The position numbers were made by a program, and so were the translations under genes. Under the pieces are notes generated by a model. The model worked only from the letters and a program-made list of their open reading frames with translations, had not been told where the DNA came from and made no database searches. Shown here piece after piece: positions 1-5,751 of a DNA stretch of 5,751 nt. Source of the stretch: an uncultured Peptococcaceae bacterium (lineage in GTDB: Bacteria; Bacillota; Peptococcia; Peptococcales; Peptococcaceae); NCBI GenBank assembly GCA_902496505.1, contig CABVBB010000170.1, forward strand, positions 1 through 5,751, read 5' to 3'. Positions within the stretch are counted from its first letter, which is position 1. Each line of letters starts with the position of its first letter.

Positions 1-1
1 A

Positions 2-772
2 TCAGGCTTCCGCTACCTGCTCAAGGAGATCAACTGGGAAGTGAAGCGAGGCGAGCATTGGGCGGTGCTGGGCATGAACGGCAGCGGCAAGACCACGCTG
101 CTTTCGATCATCGCAGGATTCAAACAGCATACTGCCGGCGATCTGCTGGTCTTTGGCGAGCATTACACCAATGACAATATTTTGGCGTTCCGCAAACGCA
201 TCGGCTGGGTCAGCGCCTCCTTCTTCGATCGCTTTTATACCAAGGAATCGGCGCTCAATATCGTATTGTCCGGCAAATGTGGCACGCTGGGCATCGATGA
301 CCGCATCACCCGCACTGACGTCCGCCGAGCTAAGATGCTCCTTGGCGAGCTGGGGCAGGCGGATCGGCTGGATACGCCCTTTGACATGATGAGCAAGGGT
401 GAACGGCAAAATGTGCTCATCGCCCGAGCACTGATGATCCGGCCGGAGATCTTGGTGTTGGACGAACCCGCTACCGGACTGGATATCGTTGCCCGCCAGC
501 GGCTGAACCTGATGATCAGGGATCTGGCCGAAGCCACCGATATGACCATCATTTACGTGACCCATTATCTAGAGGAGATCACCCCGGAGTTTCAGCATAT
601 CTTATTGCTCAAAAACGGCCGCGCCTATGCCAAAGGCTTGACCGAGGACCTCTTGACCACGGATACCATGAGCAAATTTCTCGATCGATCCATCGAGATC
701 GTGCACGAAGGCGGCATCTATCGCTCAGTGCTGGAGGAAGGCCCAGAACTGGCGCAAAAGCTCATGCGCTGA
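2..772 (+). CDS. ABC transporter ATP-binding protein, YlmA/ModF-like (5' end missing)
   Basis: This is the nucleotide-binding subunit of an ABC system; it hydrolyses ATP at the inner face of the membrane. The reading frame is open to the left edge (SGFRYLLKEINWEV precedes the GTG at 41), so 41 is an internal valine codon and the real start lies upstream. Visible motifs are Walker A GMNGSGKT (71-94), a signature MSKGERQ at 389-409 in place of LSGGQ, Walker B ILVLDEP (449-469), D-loop GLD, and the switch histidine in VTHYLEE (His codon 563-565). The usual Q-loop glutamine is absent: the region reads IGWVSASF. The layout, the KGERQ-type signature and the tail after the H-loop resemble the COG1119 group (B. 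subtilis YlmA, E. coli ModF), often labelled molybdenum transport, but the substrate cannot be read from the ATPase alone. Its permease partner, if any, is outside the window. ABC ATPase is near certain; the subgroup is likely. Confidence 0.93.
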   Translation, partial: SGFRYLLKEINWEVKRGEHWAVLGMNGSGKTTLLSIIAGFKQHTAGDLLVFGEHYTNDNILAFRKRIGWVSASFFDRFYTKESALNIVLSGKCGTLGIDDRITRTDVRRAKMLLGELGQADRLDTPFDMMSKGERQNVLIARALMIRPEILVLDEPATGLDIVARQRLNLMIRDLAEATDMTIIYVTHYLEEITPEFQHILLLKNGRAYAKGLTEDLLTTDTMSKFLDRSIEIVHEGGIYRSVLEEGPELAQKLMR

Positions 773-784
773 TATAAACGACAA

Positions 785-825
785 AAAAAGATCCTGTCTG
801 CGCATACGGCGGACAGGATCTTTTT
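785..825. terminator. Bidirectional intrinsic terminator between convergent genes
   Basis: A perfect 9-bp stem, GATCCTGTC (790-798) with GACAGGATC (812-820), is flanked by A785-789 on the left and T821-825 on the right. The flanks can extend the stem to 14 bp, and the loop is 13 bases. The left A run is seven bases long (783-789), so both strands carry a U tract after the stem. It lies 13 bases after the ABC ATPase stop and 14 bases after the stop of the opposing gene, and so can serve both. Confidence 0.93.
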
Positions 826-838
826 GGCATGGGCAAAA

Positions 839-1651
839 TTATTTTTGGGATAGATGCTTGCTCACCGCAGCGTAAATGAGGATCAAGACAGCGGCGATGA
901 CGATAAACAGCAGCGCGCGGCTATCAAGAAGACTGGCGTGAGCAGGCGGTCCTGCCTTTGACGGTGCAGCGGTCTGGCCGCCATAGAGTATCGTGCGTCT
1001 GCTGTGCGGCTGGGCCTTAACTAAGGCATCGGTGATAGCCCTATAGGGGCAGTCAGGGCTTAGGGTCATCGTACAGGACTGCTTCCATGCTAAAAGTTTT
1101 TGGGAGTAGTACGCATCTAGGTCAGGTGCTTTGGCGGCAAGCCCTTCTTCCGTCAGGGTGGTGTAGAGGTCTTTGGCTGCCAGCTGATGGAACTGATTGT
1201 ATCGCTCAAAGCCATACCAGTAGATATCTTCACGGATGGGCACAGCAGCACAAATGGCTTCGAGCTGCTTTTGTGATTCATCATCGGATATTATAGTGGT
1301 ATGGAGCTGTTCCAGAGCGGCGTCCACTTCTTCATCTGTGGGCAAAAGCCCCAGCGACCGCGCCTGCGAGTGGAGAGCACGATCTTCAAGCATACGGTTG
1401 AAAATTTCTTCTTTCGTGCGGGGCTGGCCGAGGACTTGAGCGAGTGCAAAGGTAAAATCTACATCCTCCTCGAGGATAGGGAATTCATCAACGACGGCCA
1501 GCACAGTCCCCTCTTGGGCAGTCAGCACCGTGAGGATCGGTTCGTCAGAATGATACAGTCGAGCAAAGGTCGAGCTGTCGTCGGCAAAAGCAAAACCCGG
1601 CAGCAGGAGAAGCCATATACAGCAGAGCAGAAGCGGCGTTTTCTTCAGCAT
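839..1651 (-). CDS. Exported, membrane-anchored protein with SurA/PrsA-type N-terminal domain
   Basis: The protein is 270 residues. Residues 1-23 form a signal peptide (MLKK, a leucine-rich core, then GFAFA before DD), and residues 246-263 form a C-terminal membrane helix followed by SKHLSQK. This predicts an extracytoplasmic domain held by its C-terminal helix. Residues about 50-120 (VVDEFPILEEDVDF, then TKEEIFNRMLEDRALHSQA, then DEEVDAALEQL) match the helical SurA_N/PrsA N-terminal chaperone fold. No parvulin PPIase domain follows: the remainder is a helical region (about 125-190) and a Pro/Ala/Ser-rich linker (225-240). Cysteines C134, C193 and C201 lie in the exported part. The start at 1651 is set by AAGGAG six bases upstream; an ATG at 1705 would overlap the preceding gene and lacks this site. 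It is the second gene of an operon, 13 bases after the LysR stop. Its role is probably binding of exported polypeptides, but it could be a non-chaperone relative. The family assignment is from motif recall. Confidence 0.82.
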   Translation of the reverse strand: MLKKTPLLLCCIWLLLLPGFAFADDSSTFARLYHSDEPILTVLTAQEGTVLAVVDEFPILEEDVDFTFALAQVLGQPRTKEEIFNRMLEDRALHSQARSLGLLPTDEEVDAALEQLHTTIISDDESQKQLEAICAAVPIREDIYWYGFERYNQFHQLAAKDLYTTLTEEGLAAKAPDLDAYYSQKLLAWKQSCTMTLSPDCPYRAITDALVKAQPHSRRTILYGGQTAAPSKAGPPAHASLLDSRALLFIVIAAVLILIYAAVSKHLSQK

Positions 1652-1657
1652 AGAAGA

Positions 1658-1663
1658 CTCCTT
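1658..1663 (-). promoter_or_regulatory. Ribosome binding site AAGGAG fixing the start at 1651
   Basis: The minus strand reads AAGGAG followed by six bases (TCTTCT) and ATG. It begins one base after the LysR stop codon (1665-1667) and supports the short start rather than the longer open frame beginning at 1705. Confidence 0.9.
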
Positions 1664-1664
1664 T

Positions 1665-2582
1665 TTAAAAAGCGACATGAGCAAAGACATTGCGGATGTG
1701 CTCACGCATCAGCTGGATATAGGCTGTGACGACTGGTGCAGGGTCAGTGGCCTTTTTGGGGAAGAGCATGCTGAAGGTGATCATTTTGGGCGGGTCCAGC
1801 GGACGGCAGATCAAGCCTTTGGTCTCAGCGAAGCAGCGTTCGTAGGCGTGACGGGTCTGTAGAGCAATGACGTTTTGCTGCTGGATGAGATTGATCTGGT
1901 TGAAAATATTGTTGGACACGGCGATGATGTTGCTGCGGGCCGGAACGTCGTAATTGAGGAAAGAAACGGTCTTTTCTTTGTAGACGATCGAGGCGGGAAG
2001 CGCTTTGTACTTGGCCAAGGGTGAGCGCTGGGACATACAGACCACCAGTTCATCCTGAAAAAGTTCGATACGCACCAATTCTGGATCATTGGCCAGCGCT
2101 TCCAGTTCAGGATTGGGGATATAGGAGGTCGCGTAGAAACCGATATCCGCCTGCTGTTCCTTGAGCATGTTGATGATCTCCCGTTCCGTGAGCTCCATGT
2201 AGCGAACGTTGGCCTGCGGATAGCTGTTGCGGAAAAGGGTGTTGACATCCGTGAGCACACTGGCGGCAAAAAGCGGCGGTGTAGCGATGGTGACGGTGCC
2301 TTTGAGTTCCGCGTGCTCAGGGCTGTTGACGATCGAGAGATCACGCAGCATATCTTCGTAGGCTTCCAAGATGGTATAAGCGTGCTGGACAACGATCTTG
2401 CCGCTTTCCGTCAAGGAGACGCCGGTCTTGGAACGATTGAGCAGCTTGAGTCCCAGCTCGCTTTCCATTTTTTTGATGGAATCACTGAGACCAGGCTGAG
2501 TCACAAATAAATTCTCTGCGGCTTTGTTGATAGAATGGGTTTTGGCGACTTCCAAAAAGTAAGTCAGCTGTTCGATACGCAT
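1665..2582 (-). CDS. LysR-family transcriptional regulator
   Basis: The 305-residue length is typical of LysR regulators, cytoplasmic DNA-binding proteins that usually respond to a small co-inducer. Residues 1-60 are the winged helix-turn-helix (MRIEQLTYFLEVAKTHS, then AAENLFVTQPGLSDSIKKME, ELGLKLLNR and LTESGK, all near consensus). A linker helix covers about 61-88, and the two-lobed effector domain about 91-300 (GTVTIATPPLFAA opening, QADIGFY, then LVVCMSQRSPLAKY). The start at 2582 is chosen because GGAGG lies seven bases upstream and the protein then begins exactly at the conserved MRIEQLTYF; a start at 2612 would precede that site. It has its own promoter and is followed in the same transcript by the SurA_N-like gene, which is its most obvious candidate target or partner. 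The flanking MFS gene is on the same strand but separated by a terminator. The effector is unknown. Confidence 0.95.
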   Translation of the reverse strand: MRIEQLTYFLEVAKTHSINKAAENLFVTQPGLSDSIKKMESELGLKLLNRSKTGVSLTESGKIVVQHAYTILEAYEDMLRDLSIVNSPEHAELKGTVTIATPPLFAASVLTDVNTLFRNSYPQANVRYMELTEREIINMLKEQQADIGFYATSYIPNPELEALANDPELVRIELFQDELVVCMSQRSPLAKYKALPASIVYKEKTVSFLNYDVPARSNIIAVSNNIFNQINLIQQQNVIALQTRHAYERCFAETKGLICRPLDPPKMITFSMLFPKKATDPAPVVTAYIQLMREHIRNVFAHVAF

Positions 2583-2589
2583 GATCAAG

Positions 2590-2594
2590 CCTCC
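2590..2594 (-). promoter_or_regulatory. Ribosome binding site GGAGG of the LysR gene
   Basis: The minus strand has GGAGG, then seven bases (CTTGATC), then ATG at 2582. The site lies inside any version of the gene that begins at 2612, which argues against that start. Confidence 0.9.
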
Positions 2595-2641
2595 AGAATA
2601 GATCGATAGCAATGCAGCCGATAGCTGCTGGAACGGGTCAT

Positions 2642-2657
2642 TTTACCGATATTTACC
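2642..2657. repeat. Tandem TTTACC repeat in the LysR leader (candidate operator)
   Basis: TTTACC occurs at 2642-2647 and again at 2652-2657, exactly 10 bases apart, so both copies face the same side of the helix. They lie just downstream of the -10 box at 2662-2667, around the expected transcription start. A site here would favour repression, such as autoregulation, but this is inference from position and spacing only. Confidence 0.4.
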
Positions 2658-2661
2658 TTTA

Positions 2662-2690
2662 ATGATAGCACAAGGCGAAAAATGATTCAA
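2662..2690 (-). promoter_or_regulatory. Sigma-A-type promoter of the LysR operon
   Basis: On the minus strand TTGAAT (-35, 2685-2690) and TATCAT (-10, 2662-2667) are separated by exactly 17 bases. Transcription would begin near 2655, giving a leader of about 70 bases that contains a small inverted repeat, GCAGC-N5-GCTGC (2614-2628). Confidence 0.75.
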
Positions 2691-2788
2691 CTGATTTGCT
2701 ACTGAGAAAAAAGCGGCGCAGAGAGCGGGCACGCTTTGAGTACGCTGGCACTTACTTGGCGGATAGCGTCCGACAAAAGAAGCACAGC

Positions 2789-2838
2789 AAAAAAAGGTCT
2801 AACCAGGCACCATTTGAGATGCGCTCGTCAAACCTTTT
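2789..2838 (-). terminator. Intrinsic terminator of the MFS transporter gene
   Basis: On the minus strand AAAAGGTTTGAC (2838-2827) pairs with GTTAGACCTTTT (2803-2792), giving 12 pairs including two G-U. The run of seven T continues to 2789. The 23-base loop can form a further small helix (2821-2824 with 2807-2810). The hairpin starts 19 bases after the MFS stop codon and ends before the LysR promoter, so it isolates the two units. Confidence 0.68.
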
Positions 2839-2857
2839 GGCTTTGCCGATGGGGTGG

Positions 2858-4033
2858 TCATAGTGCGTCTGGCTTTATCCAGCAAAAGACGAGGACAGCA
2901 CTGGCGAAGAAAAGTATGGTGCCCAGCAGGAGAAAGGGCAGCAACAGTGTGCGGAGTAGCAGTGTGCGGAGCAGCCAGACCAGCATAAAGGCGGCTGCGG
3001 TCAAGAGACCGAAAGCATGGCTTTGGCCAGCCTCCTGCAGCGTGCAGGCAGCATAGATCCAGCAGATGGCGGCGAAGCCATAAGCGGCCAGCGGCAGCAC
3101 CATGCTGAGGAGCGTCGCGGCCAGCGGAATGGCGTTGTTGACAGGATCAGGAGCTGGCAGAAAAAAGCGCAGGAGGCTTAAAGCGCCAGCCAGACCAGCC
3201 GTAAAAAGCAGCAGCGTCCTAGGAGAGAAGCGGTCAGCGGCAAAAGCCATCAGACCATAAGCAGCGGTGCTGCTCACGAGAAAACTCAAGCCAACGATCA
3301 GCGCAAAGGAATGGCCAGCGTTCAGCAGGAGAGCAGAACCGCCGGCGGTCAGCTGGTAGAGTGCGCAGGCAAGCAGGATGAGGAGCAGGAAGCGCTGCCG
3401 GAGCGAAGGGGCCTGGCCTTTGGACGTTTCGGCCAAAGGTTCTATCAGGCCGCGCCAGCCAAAGGGCAGCAGAAGCAGACTAAGCGCCATAGCCGCAAAG
3501 CAGAAACGCCAGCCGCCGCTGCCGGTGAAGCGAAAGAGCAGATCGACCAGCAAAGGGCCGATGGGTGTCGCTAAGGTGCCGAAGGCTAAAGCCATAGCGA
3601 TATACCAGCCGCGTCTAGCGGCGGGCAGCAGAGCGGACAGGATGATCAAAGCAGCGATGGTCATGCTCATGATGCCAACGCCTGTCAAGAAACGCAGCGT
3701 CAAGATGAATTGGGCCGAGGAGGCCAGAGCGCAGAGCGTAGCACAGAGCGAAAAGAGAGCAGTGCTCAAGAGCCAAGTCTTTTTGCTGCCGAAGCGGCTG
3801 CAGAGAGGGCTGCTGAGTAAAGCGCCCAAGGCGAGCCCCCAATAAAAATAGTTGTCCATGCTGCCATATTGTTCCCACGTGAAATCAAGCAGCATAAAAA
3901 AGGCTGGGGCAGTGACCTGGAAGGTGTAACTGATAAAATGGGCAGCAAAAAAGCCTGCGGCGATGATCCACCAGCAGCGGCGCTGTGCGCTGGTCAGGCG
4001 GATCTTAGCGGGAGGATCGGCAGTAAGGGACAT
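2858..4033 (-). CDS. Major facilitator superfamily (MFS) transporter
   Basis: This is a 391-residue integral membrane protein with about 12 hydrophobic segments and a charged central loop near residues 200-215 (LAETSKGQAPSLRQR), the usual 6+6 MFS layout. The loop between helices 2 and 3 reads SSPLCSRFGSKKTW, a variant of MFS motif A in which the usual aspartate is serine. TM4-5 carry LRFLTGVGIMS and the stretch ALAFGTLATPIGPLL. The substrate cannot be inferred. I prefer the ATG at 4033: the purine-rich AAGAGAG upstream ends 10 bases before it but only one base before the in-frame GTG at 4042, which would add three residues. The gene is monocistronic, with a promoter upstream and a terminator downstream. 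An in-frame 15-bp duplication encodes LLRTL twice near residues 354-363, in TM11-12. It could be mislabelled as a drug exporter; there is no evidence for that here. Confidence 0.92.
   Translation of the reverse strand: MSLTADPPAKIRLTSAQRRCWWIIAAGFFAAHFISYTFQVTAPAFFMLLDFTWEQYGSMDNYFYWGLALGALLSSPLCSRFGSKKTWLLSTALFSLCATLCALASSAQFILTLRFLTGVGIMSMTIAALIILSALLPAARRGWYIAMALAFGTLATPIGPLLVDLLFRFTGSGGWRFCFAAMALSLLLLPFGWRGLIEPLAETSKGQAPSLRQRFLLLILLACALYQLTAGGSALLLNAGHSFALIVGLSFLVSSTAAYGLMAFAADRFSPRTLLLFTAGLAGALSLLRFFLPAPDPVNNAIPLAATLLSMVLPLAAYGFAAICWIYAACTLQEAGQSHAFGLLTAAAFMLVWLLRTLLLRTLLLPFLLLGTILFFASAVLVFCWIKPDAL
2945..2974. repeat. 15-bp tandem duplication inside the MFS gene
   Basis: CAGTGTGCGGAGTAG (2945-2959) is followed directly by CAGTGTGCGGAGCAG (2960-2974), 14 of 15 bases identical. 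The period is a multiple of three, so the frame is kept and the pentapeptide LLRTL is encoded twice in succession. Confidence 0.85.
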
Positions 4034-4071
4034 CGTGTTCACGCTCTCTTTCGTTTGGTATAAAAGGATCG

Positions 4072-4100
4072 ATGATAGATTATATTCATACTTATCTTAA
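4072..4100 (-). promoter_or_regulatory. Probable promoter of the MFS gene
   Basis: On the minus strand TTAAGA (4095-4100) and TATCAT (4072-4077) are 17 bases apart. A perfect TATAAT (4079-4084) lies in the spacer and may be the -10 instead, though no good -35 is found 16-18 bases from it. The stretch is strongly AT-rich compared with its surroundings. The exact start is uncertain; the presence of a promoter here is likely. Confidence 0.6.
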
Positions 4101-4107
4101 CACGCGC

Positions 4108-4126
4108 TGGATCATTAAGCAATCCA
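4108..4126. repeat. Inverted repeat TGGAT-N9-ATCCA upstream of the MFS promoter
   Basis: Perfect 5-base half-sites at 4108-4112 and 4122-4126 sit just upstream of the proposed -35 element (4095-4100), where an activator would bind. The half-site spacing suits a dimeric regulator, but a site this short can arise by chance. Confidence 0.3.
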
Positions 4127-4143
4127 TAGCAGGCGAGCGCGCC

Positions 4144-4177
4144 AAAAAAGCGGCTGGGCGCAGGGCCCAAGCCGCTT
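4144..4177 (-). terminator. Intrinsic terminator of the CNNM/CorC-family gene
   Basis: On the plus strand AAGCGGCTGGGC (4148-4159) pairs with GCCCAAGCCGCTT (4165-4177), 12 pairs with one bulged A (4170) and a five-base loop. The A run 4144-4149 becomes the U tract on the minus transcript. It begins 14 bases after the stop codon of the gene at 4192. Confidence 0.93.
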
Positions 4178-4191
4178 GTAACGATTTGCTG

Positions 4192-5496
4192 TTATAGGTG
4201 AGCTGCTGGCTCAGCAGGCTTAGCGGTGATGGTGACAGAGACAATCTTGGCATCAGCCAAGGCTTTGATCGTGAAGCTTAAGGCGCCATAGGTGAGCTGC
4301 TGTCCCTCTTCGGGCAGTTCGCCGGAAAGCTCCAGCAAAAAGCCGCCGATGGTCTCGGATTCGGTCTCTTCGGGAAGGGTCAGGCCCAATTGCTGAACGA
4401 GCAGCTCCAGCGGTGCACTGCCTGAGGCTTCGTAGCGATCATCACCTAGGGCACGCCAGATATCTTCTTCGCCGTGCGCGTATTCGTCTTCGATATCGCC
4501 GACGATCTCGGAGATGGCATCACTGAGGGTGACGATGCCGGAAACGCCGCCATGTTCGTCAATGACAGCTGCGATCTTGGTATTGTCCGCCTTAAAGAGC
4601 TGCAGCAGCTTGGGGACAGCGGTGCTCTCATGCACCATCAAAATGTCGCGGACGATGGTATGCAGAGATCGATCTGCGCTCAGCGCGTAGAGGTCCTTGA
4701 TATGGACGAAGCCCAGCAGATGATCTTTGTCGCCGGTGCAGACGGGATAACGGGTAAATTTGCTTTCGGAGGCAGTGGCCAAATGGACGGACAGCGGATC
4801 TTCGACGTACAGGCAGACCATATCCACCCGGGGCGTCATGATCGACTCGGCGTCCTTTTCGCTGAGCTCGAAAATATTGTCAACGTATTCGTATTTGTCG
4901 TGATCCAGCAAGCCAGAGCGGTGGCTTTCGGCCAGGAGCAGCTGCAGTTCTTCATCGCTGTAGGCATTGTTTTCCTCGGCCATGCTGTGGCCGGCCAGAC
5001 GCAGTAATTGGCTGGTGATCGTATTGAACAGCCACATGATGGGATAGGTCAAGCGGTAAAAATAATATAACGGCATGGCACTCATGAGCACGTAGCGTTC
5101 TGTACTCAAAATGGCCAGCGATTTGGGCACCAATTCCCCCAGCACGATGTGCAGCGTGGTGATGATGGCGAAGCCAAACGCCACGGATATGCCGTGTACA
5201 GCTGCTTCAGAAAGGCCGAGCGCATAAAGCAGCGGCCCGATCATTTTGGACACAGCCGGTTCGCCCAGCCAGCCTAAGGCCAGCGAAGCCAGGGTGATCC
5301 CCAGCTGGCAGGCGGAGAGGTAGGCATTGAGGTCATCGGTGACCAGCTTAGCGTAGCGGGCAGCAGGCCGGCCGTCAGCGGCCAGCATACTGATCTGGGA
5401 TCTGCGCACCTTGACCATAGAAAACTCTGCCACTACGAAAAAGGCATTGAGCAGCACAAAAAAGACGACCAAGAAAATGTTGAACAAAATAGTCAT
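4192..5496 (-). CDS. CNNM/CorC (HlyC/CorC) family membrane protein with CBS pair
   Basis: The protein is 434 residues with the complete family architecture. Residues 1-165 are the DUF21/CNNM membrane domain: an N-terminal helix 3-25, the family motif EFSMVKVRRSQISML at 24-38, helices around 60-160, and the conserved GELVPKSLA at 120-128. Residues about 215-335 are two CBS motifs (ESIMTPRVDM, then AAVIDEHGGVSGIVTLSDAISEIVGDIEDE), which bind adenine nucleotides in relatives. Residues about 345-427 are the CorC_HlyC domain (YEASGSAPLELL, then ETIGGFLLELSGELP). Characterised relatives export or regulate Mg2+ and sometimes Co2+ or Na+; the hemolysin label in databases is historical. The substrate here is inferred only. 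The start at 5496 has AAAGGAG nine bases upstream. The gene stands alone, with a strong terminator downstream and a divergent gene 46 bases upstream. No M-box magnesium riboswitch is recognisable in the upstream sequence present. Confidence 0.94.
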   Translation of the reverse strand: MTILFNIFLVVFFVLLNAFFVVAEFSMVKVRRSQISMLAADGRPAARYAKLVTDDLNAYLSACQLGITLASLALGWLGEPAVSKMIGPLLYALGLSEAAVHGISVAFGFAIITTLHIVLGELVPKSLAILSTERYVLMSAMPLYYFYRLTYPIMWLFNTITSQLLRLAGHSMAEENNAYSDEELQLLLAESHRSGLLDHDKYEYVDNIFELSEKDAESIMTPRVDMVCLYVEDPLSVHLATASESKFTRYPVCTGDKDHLLGFVHIKDLYALSADRSLHTIVRDILMVHESTAVPKLLQLFKADNTKIAAVIDEHGGVSGIVTLSDAISEIVGDIEDEYAHGEEDIWRALGDDRYEASGSAPLELLVQQLGLTLPEETESETIGGFLLELSGELPEEGQQLTYGALSFTIKALADAKIVSVTITAKPAEPAAHL

Positions 5497-5542
5497 TCCT
5501 CAAAACTCCTTTGTGAAATAAATAGACCGTTAGGATCGAGGA
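5497..5542. other. Short divergent intergenic region
   Basis: Only 46 bases separate the start codons of the CNNM/CorC gene (-) and the zinc-ribbon gene (+). It contains the ribosome binding sites of both (5506-5512 on -, 5532-5535 on +) and an AT-rich centre (5513-5524). I find no convincing -35/-10 pair in either direction, so each promoter probably extends into the neighbouring coding sequence. Confidence 0.5.
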
Positions 5543-5751
5543 ATGTTTTTAGCAGCGCAAGATAAGCTGCGGTACGGGCAAAGTGCGGCGCAGACTGCCA
5601 AAATCAACGCAGATCGCTGGTCTTGCCCAGAGTGTGGGTATAAAAAGAGCACAGTCCACGATAGGCGTAAAGGAACCGTGAGCAGAGCTCCCCGCCTGGG
5701 CAGGCCGTGCAGTCATGCAGAGCGTATATACAGCGGCATCCGTATCGGGGG
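5543..5751 (+). CDS. Zinc-ribbon protein, NrdR-finger-like (3' end outside window)
   Basis: The frame opens with ATG at 5543, the first start codon after an in-frame TAG at 5531, with AGGA seven bases upstream (5532-5535). It stays open to the window edge, giving at least 69 residues. An Ala/Gln-rich N-terminal stretch (residues 1-25) precedes WSCPECGYKKSTVHDRRKG. The pattern C28-P-x-C31-G, then T-x-V-x-D-x-R, matches the first knuckle of NrdR-type and related phage or regulatory zinc ribbons. A second knuckle would be expected near residues 54-62, but the sequence reads GRPCSHAERIY: C56 is present, H58 could be a ligand, and the fourth cysteine is missing. A DNA- or nucleic-acid-binding role is likely for such ribbons, but it is not NrdR itself, since NrdR begins directly with the finger. 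Two minus-strand frames are also open here, so the coding call rests on the motif and start site. Confidence 0.6.
   Translation, partial: MFLAAQDKLRYGQSAAQTAKINADRWSCPECGYKKSTVHDRRKGTVSRAPRLGRPCSHAERIYSGIRIG

Noticed and set aside
2..565. Long minus-strand open frame opposite the ABC ATPase, with 235-552 and 153-389 in other frames
   Set aside because: The plus strand carries an unambiguous ABC ATPase with all core motifs; these frames have no recognisable domain and are shadows.
1301..1729. Plus-strand open frame of 142 codons opposite the SurA_N-like gene
   Set aside because: It lies opposite a gene with a signal peptide, a family domain, a ribosome binding site and operon context; its own product is unrecognisable and crosses into the LysR gene.
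2736..3056. Plus-strand open frame beginning in the LysR/MFS gap
   Set aside because: It starts with TTG, has no clear ribosome binding site, runs through the MFS terminator and antisense to the MFS gene, and encodes nothing recognisable.
4033..4042. GTG at 4042 as the MFS start
   Set aside because: The only purine-rich site ends one base before it, too close to function; the ATG at 4033 has workable spacing.
4072..4197. Plus-strand 41-codon frame starting ATG after AAAAGGA
   Set aside because: It runs across the MFS promoter region and the whole terminator hairpin of the CNNM/CorC gene; its sequence is explained by those elements and the peptide shows no recognisable feature.
4474..5007. 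Plus-strand 177-codon frame opposite the CNNM/CorC gene
   Set aside because: It is the complement of well-conserved CBS and DUF21 coding sequence; no domain is visible in it.
5549..5749. Minus-strand frame open from the right edge, ending at a TAA at 5549-5551, which could be the tail of an upstream gene
   Set aside because: The 66 codons show no recognisable motif, while the opposite strand has a start site and a zinc-ribbon motif in the same bases. It cannot be wholly excluded without more sequence.
5497..5751. Possible structured RNA or riboswitch (M-box, 6S, cobalamin, T-box) upstream of the CNNM/CorC gene
   Set aside because: I compared by eye with remembered consensus cores and found no match beyond short fragments such as CGTTAGG; a covariance-model search would be decisive.

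Overview
The window looks like chromosomal DNA of a low-to-mid GC Gram-positive-type bacterium (Bacillota, possibly Clostridia or Negativicutes). This rests on strong AAGGAG/GGAGG ribosome binding sites, compact intrinsic terminators with long A/T tracts, consensus sigma-A-like promoters and the protein families present. The placement is inference, because no marker gene is present. I see no mobile element, CRISPR array, tRNA or rRNA.

Layout from left to right: (1) bases 2-772, + strand: the 3' part of an ABC-transporter ATPase of the YlmA/ModF-like type, whose start lies upstream of the window. (2) 785-825: a bidirectional terminator in the gap between convergent genes. (3) 839-2582, - strand: a two-gene transcription unit. 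A LysR-type regulator comes first, followed 13 bases after its stop codon by an exported, C-terminally membrane-anchored protein with a SurA/PrsA-type N-terminal chaperone domain but no isomerase domain. It has its own promoter at 2662-2690, with a tandem TTTACC repeat just downstream of the -10. (4) 2858-4033, - strand: a 12-helix major facilitator transporter with its own promoter and terminator. (5) 4192-5496, - strand: a CNNM/CorC (DUF21 plus CBS pair plus CorC_HlyC) membrane protein, ending in a strong terminator. (6) 5543 to the right edge, + strand: the 5' part of a divergent gene with a CPxCG zinc ribbon that resembles the NrdR zinc finger. It is cut by the window end.

The genes look like four or five separate transcription units rather than one pathway. 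The only clear functional coupling is LysR with the SurA_N-like anchored protein. The two items most worth a second look are that pair and the edge zinc-ribbon gene, whose second zinc knuckle appears incomplete. I did not find convincing evidence of a wholly new system.
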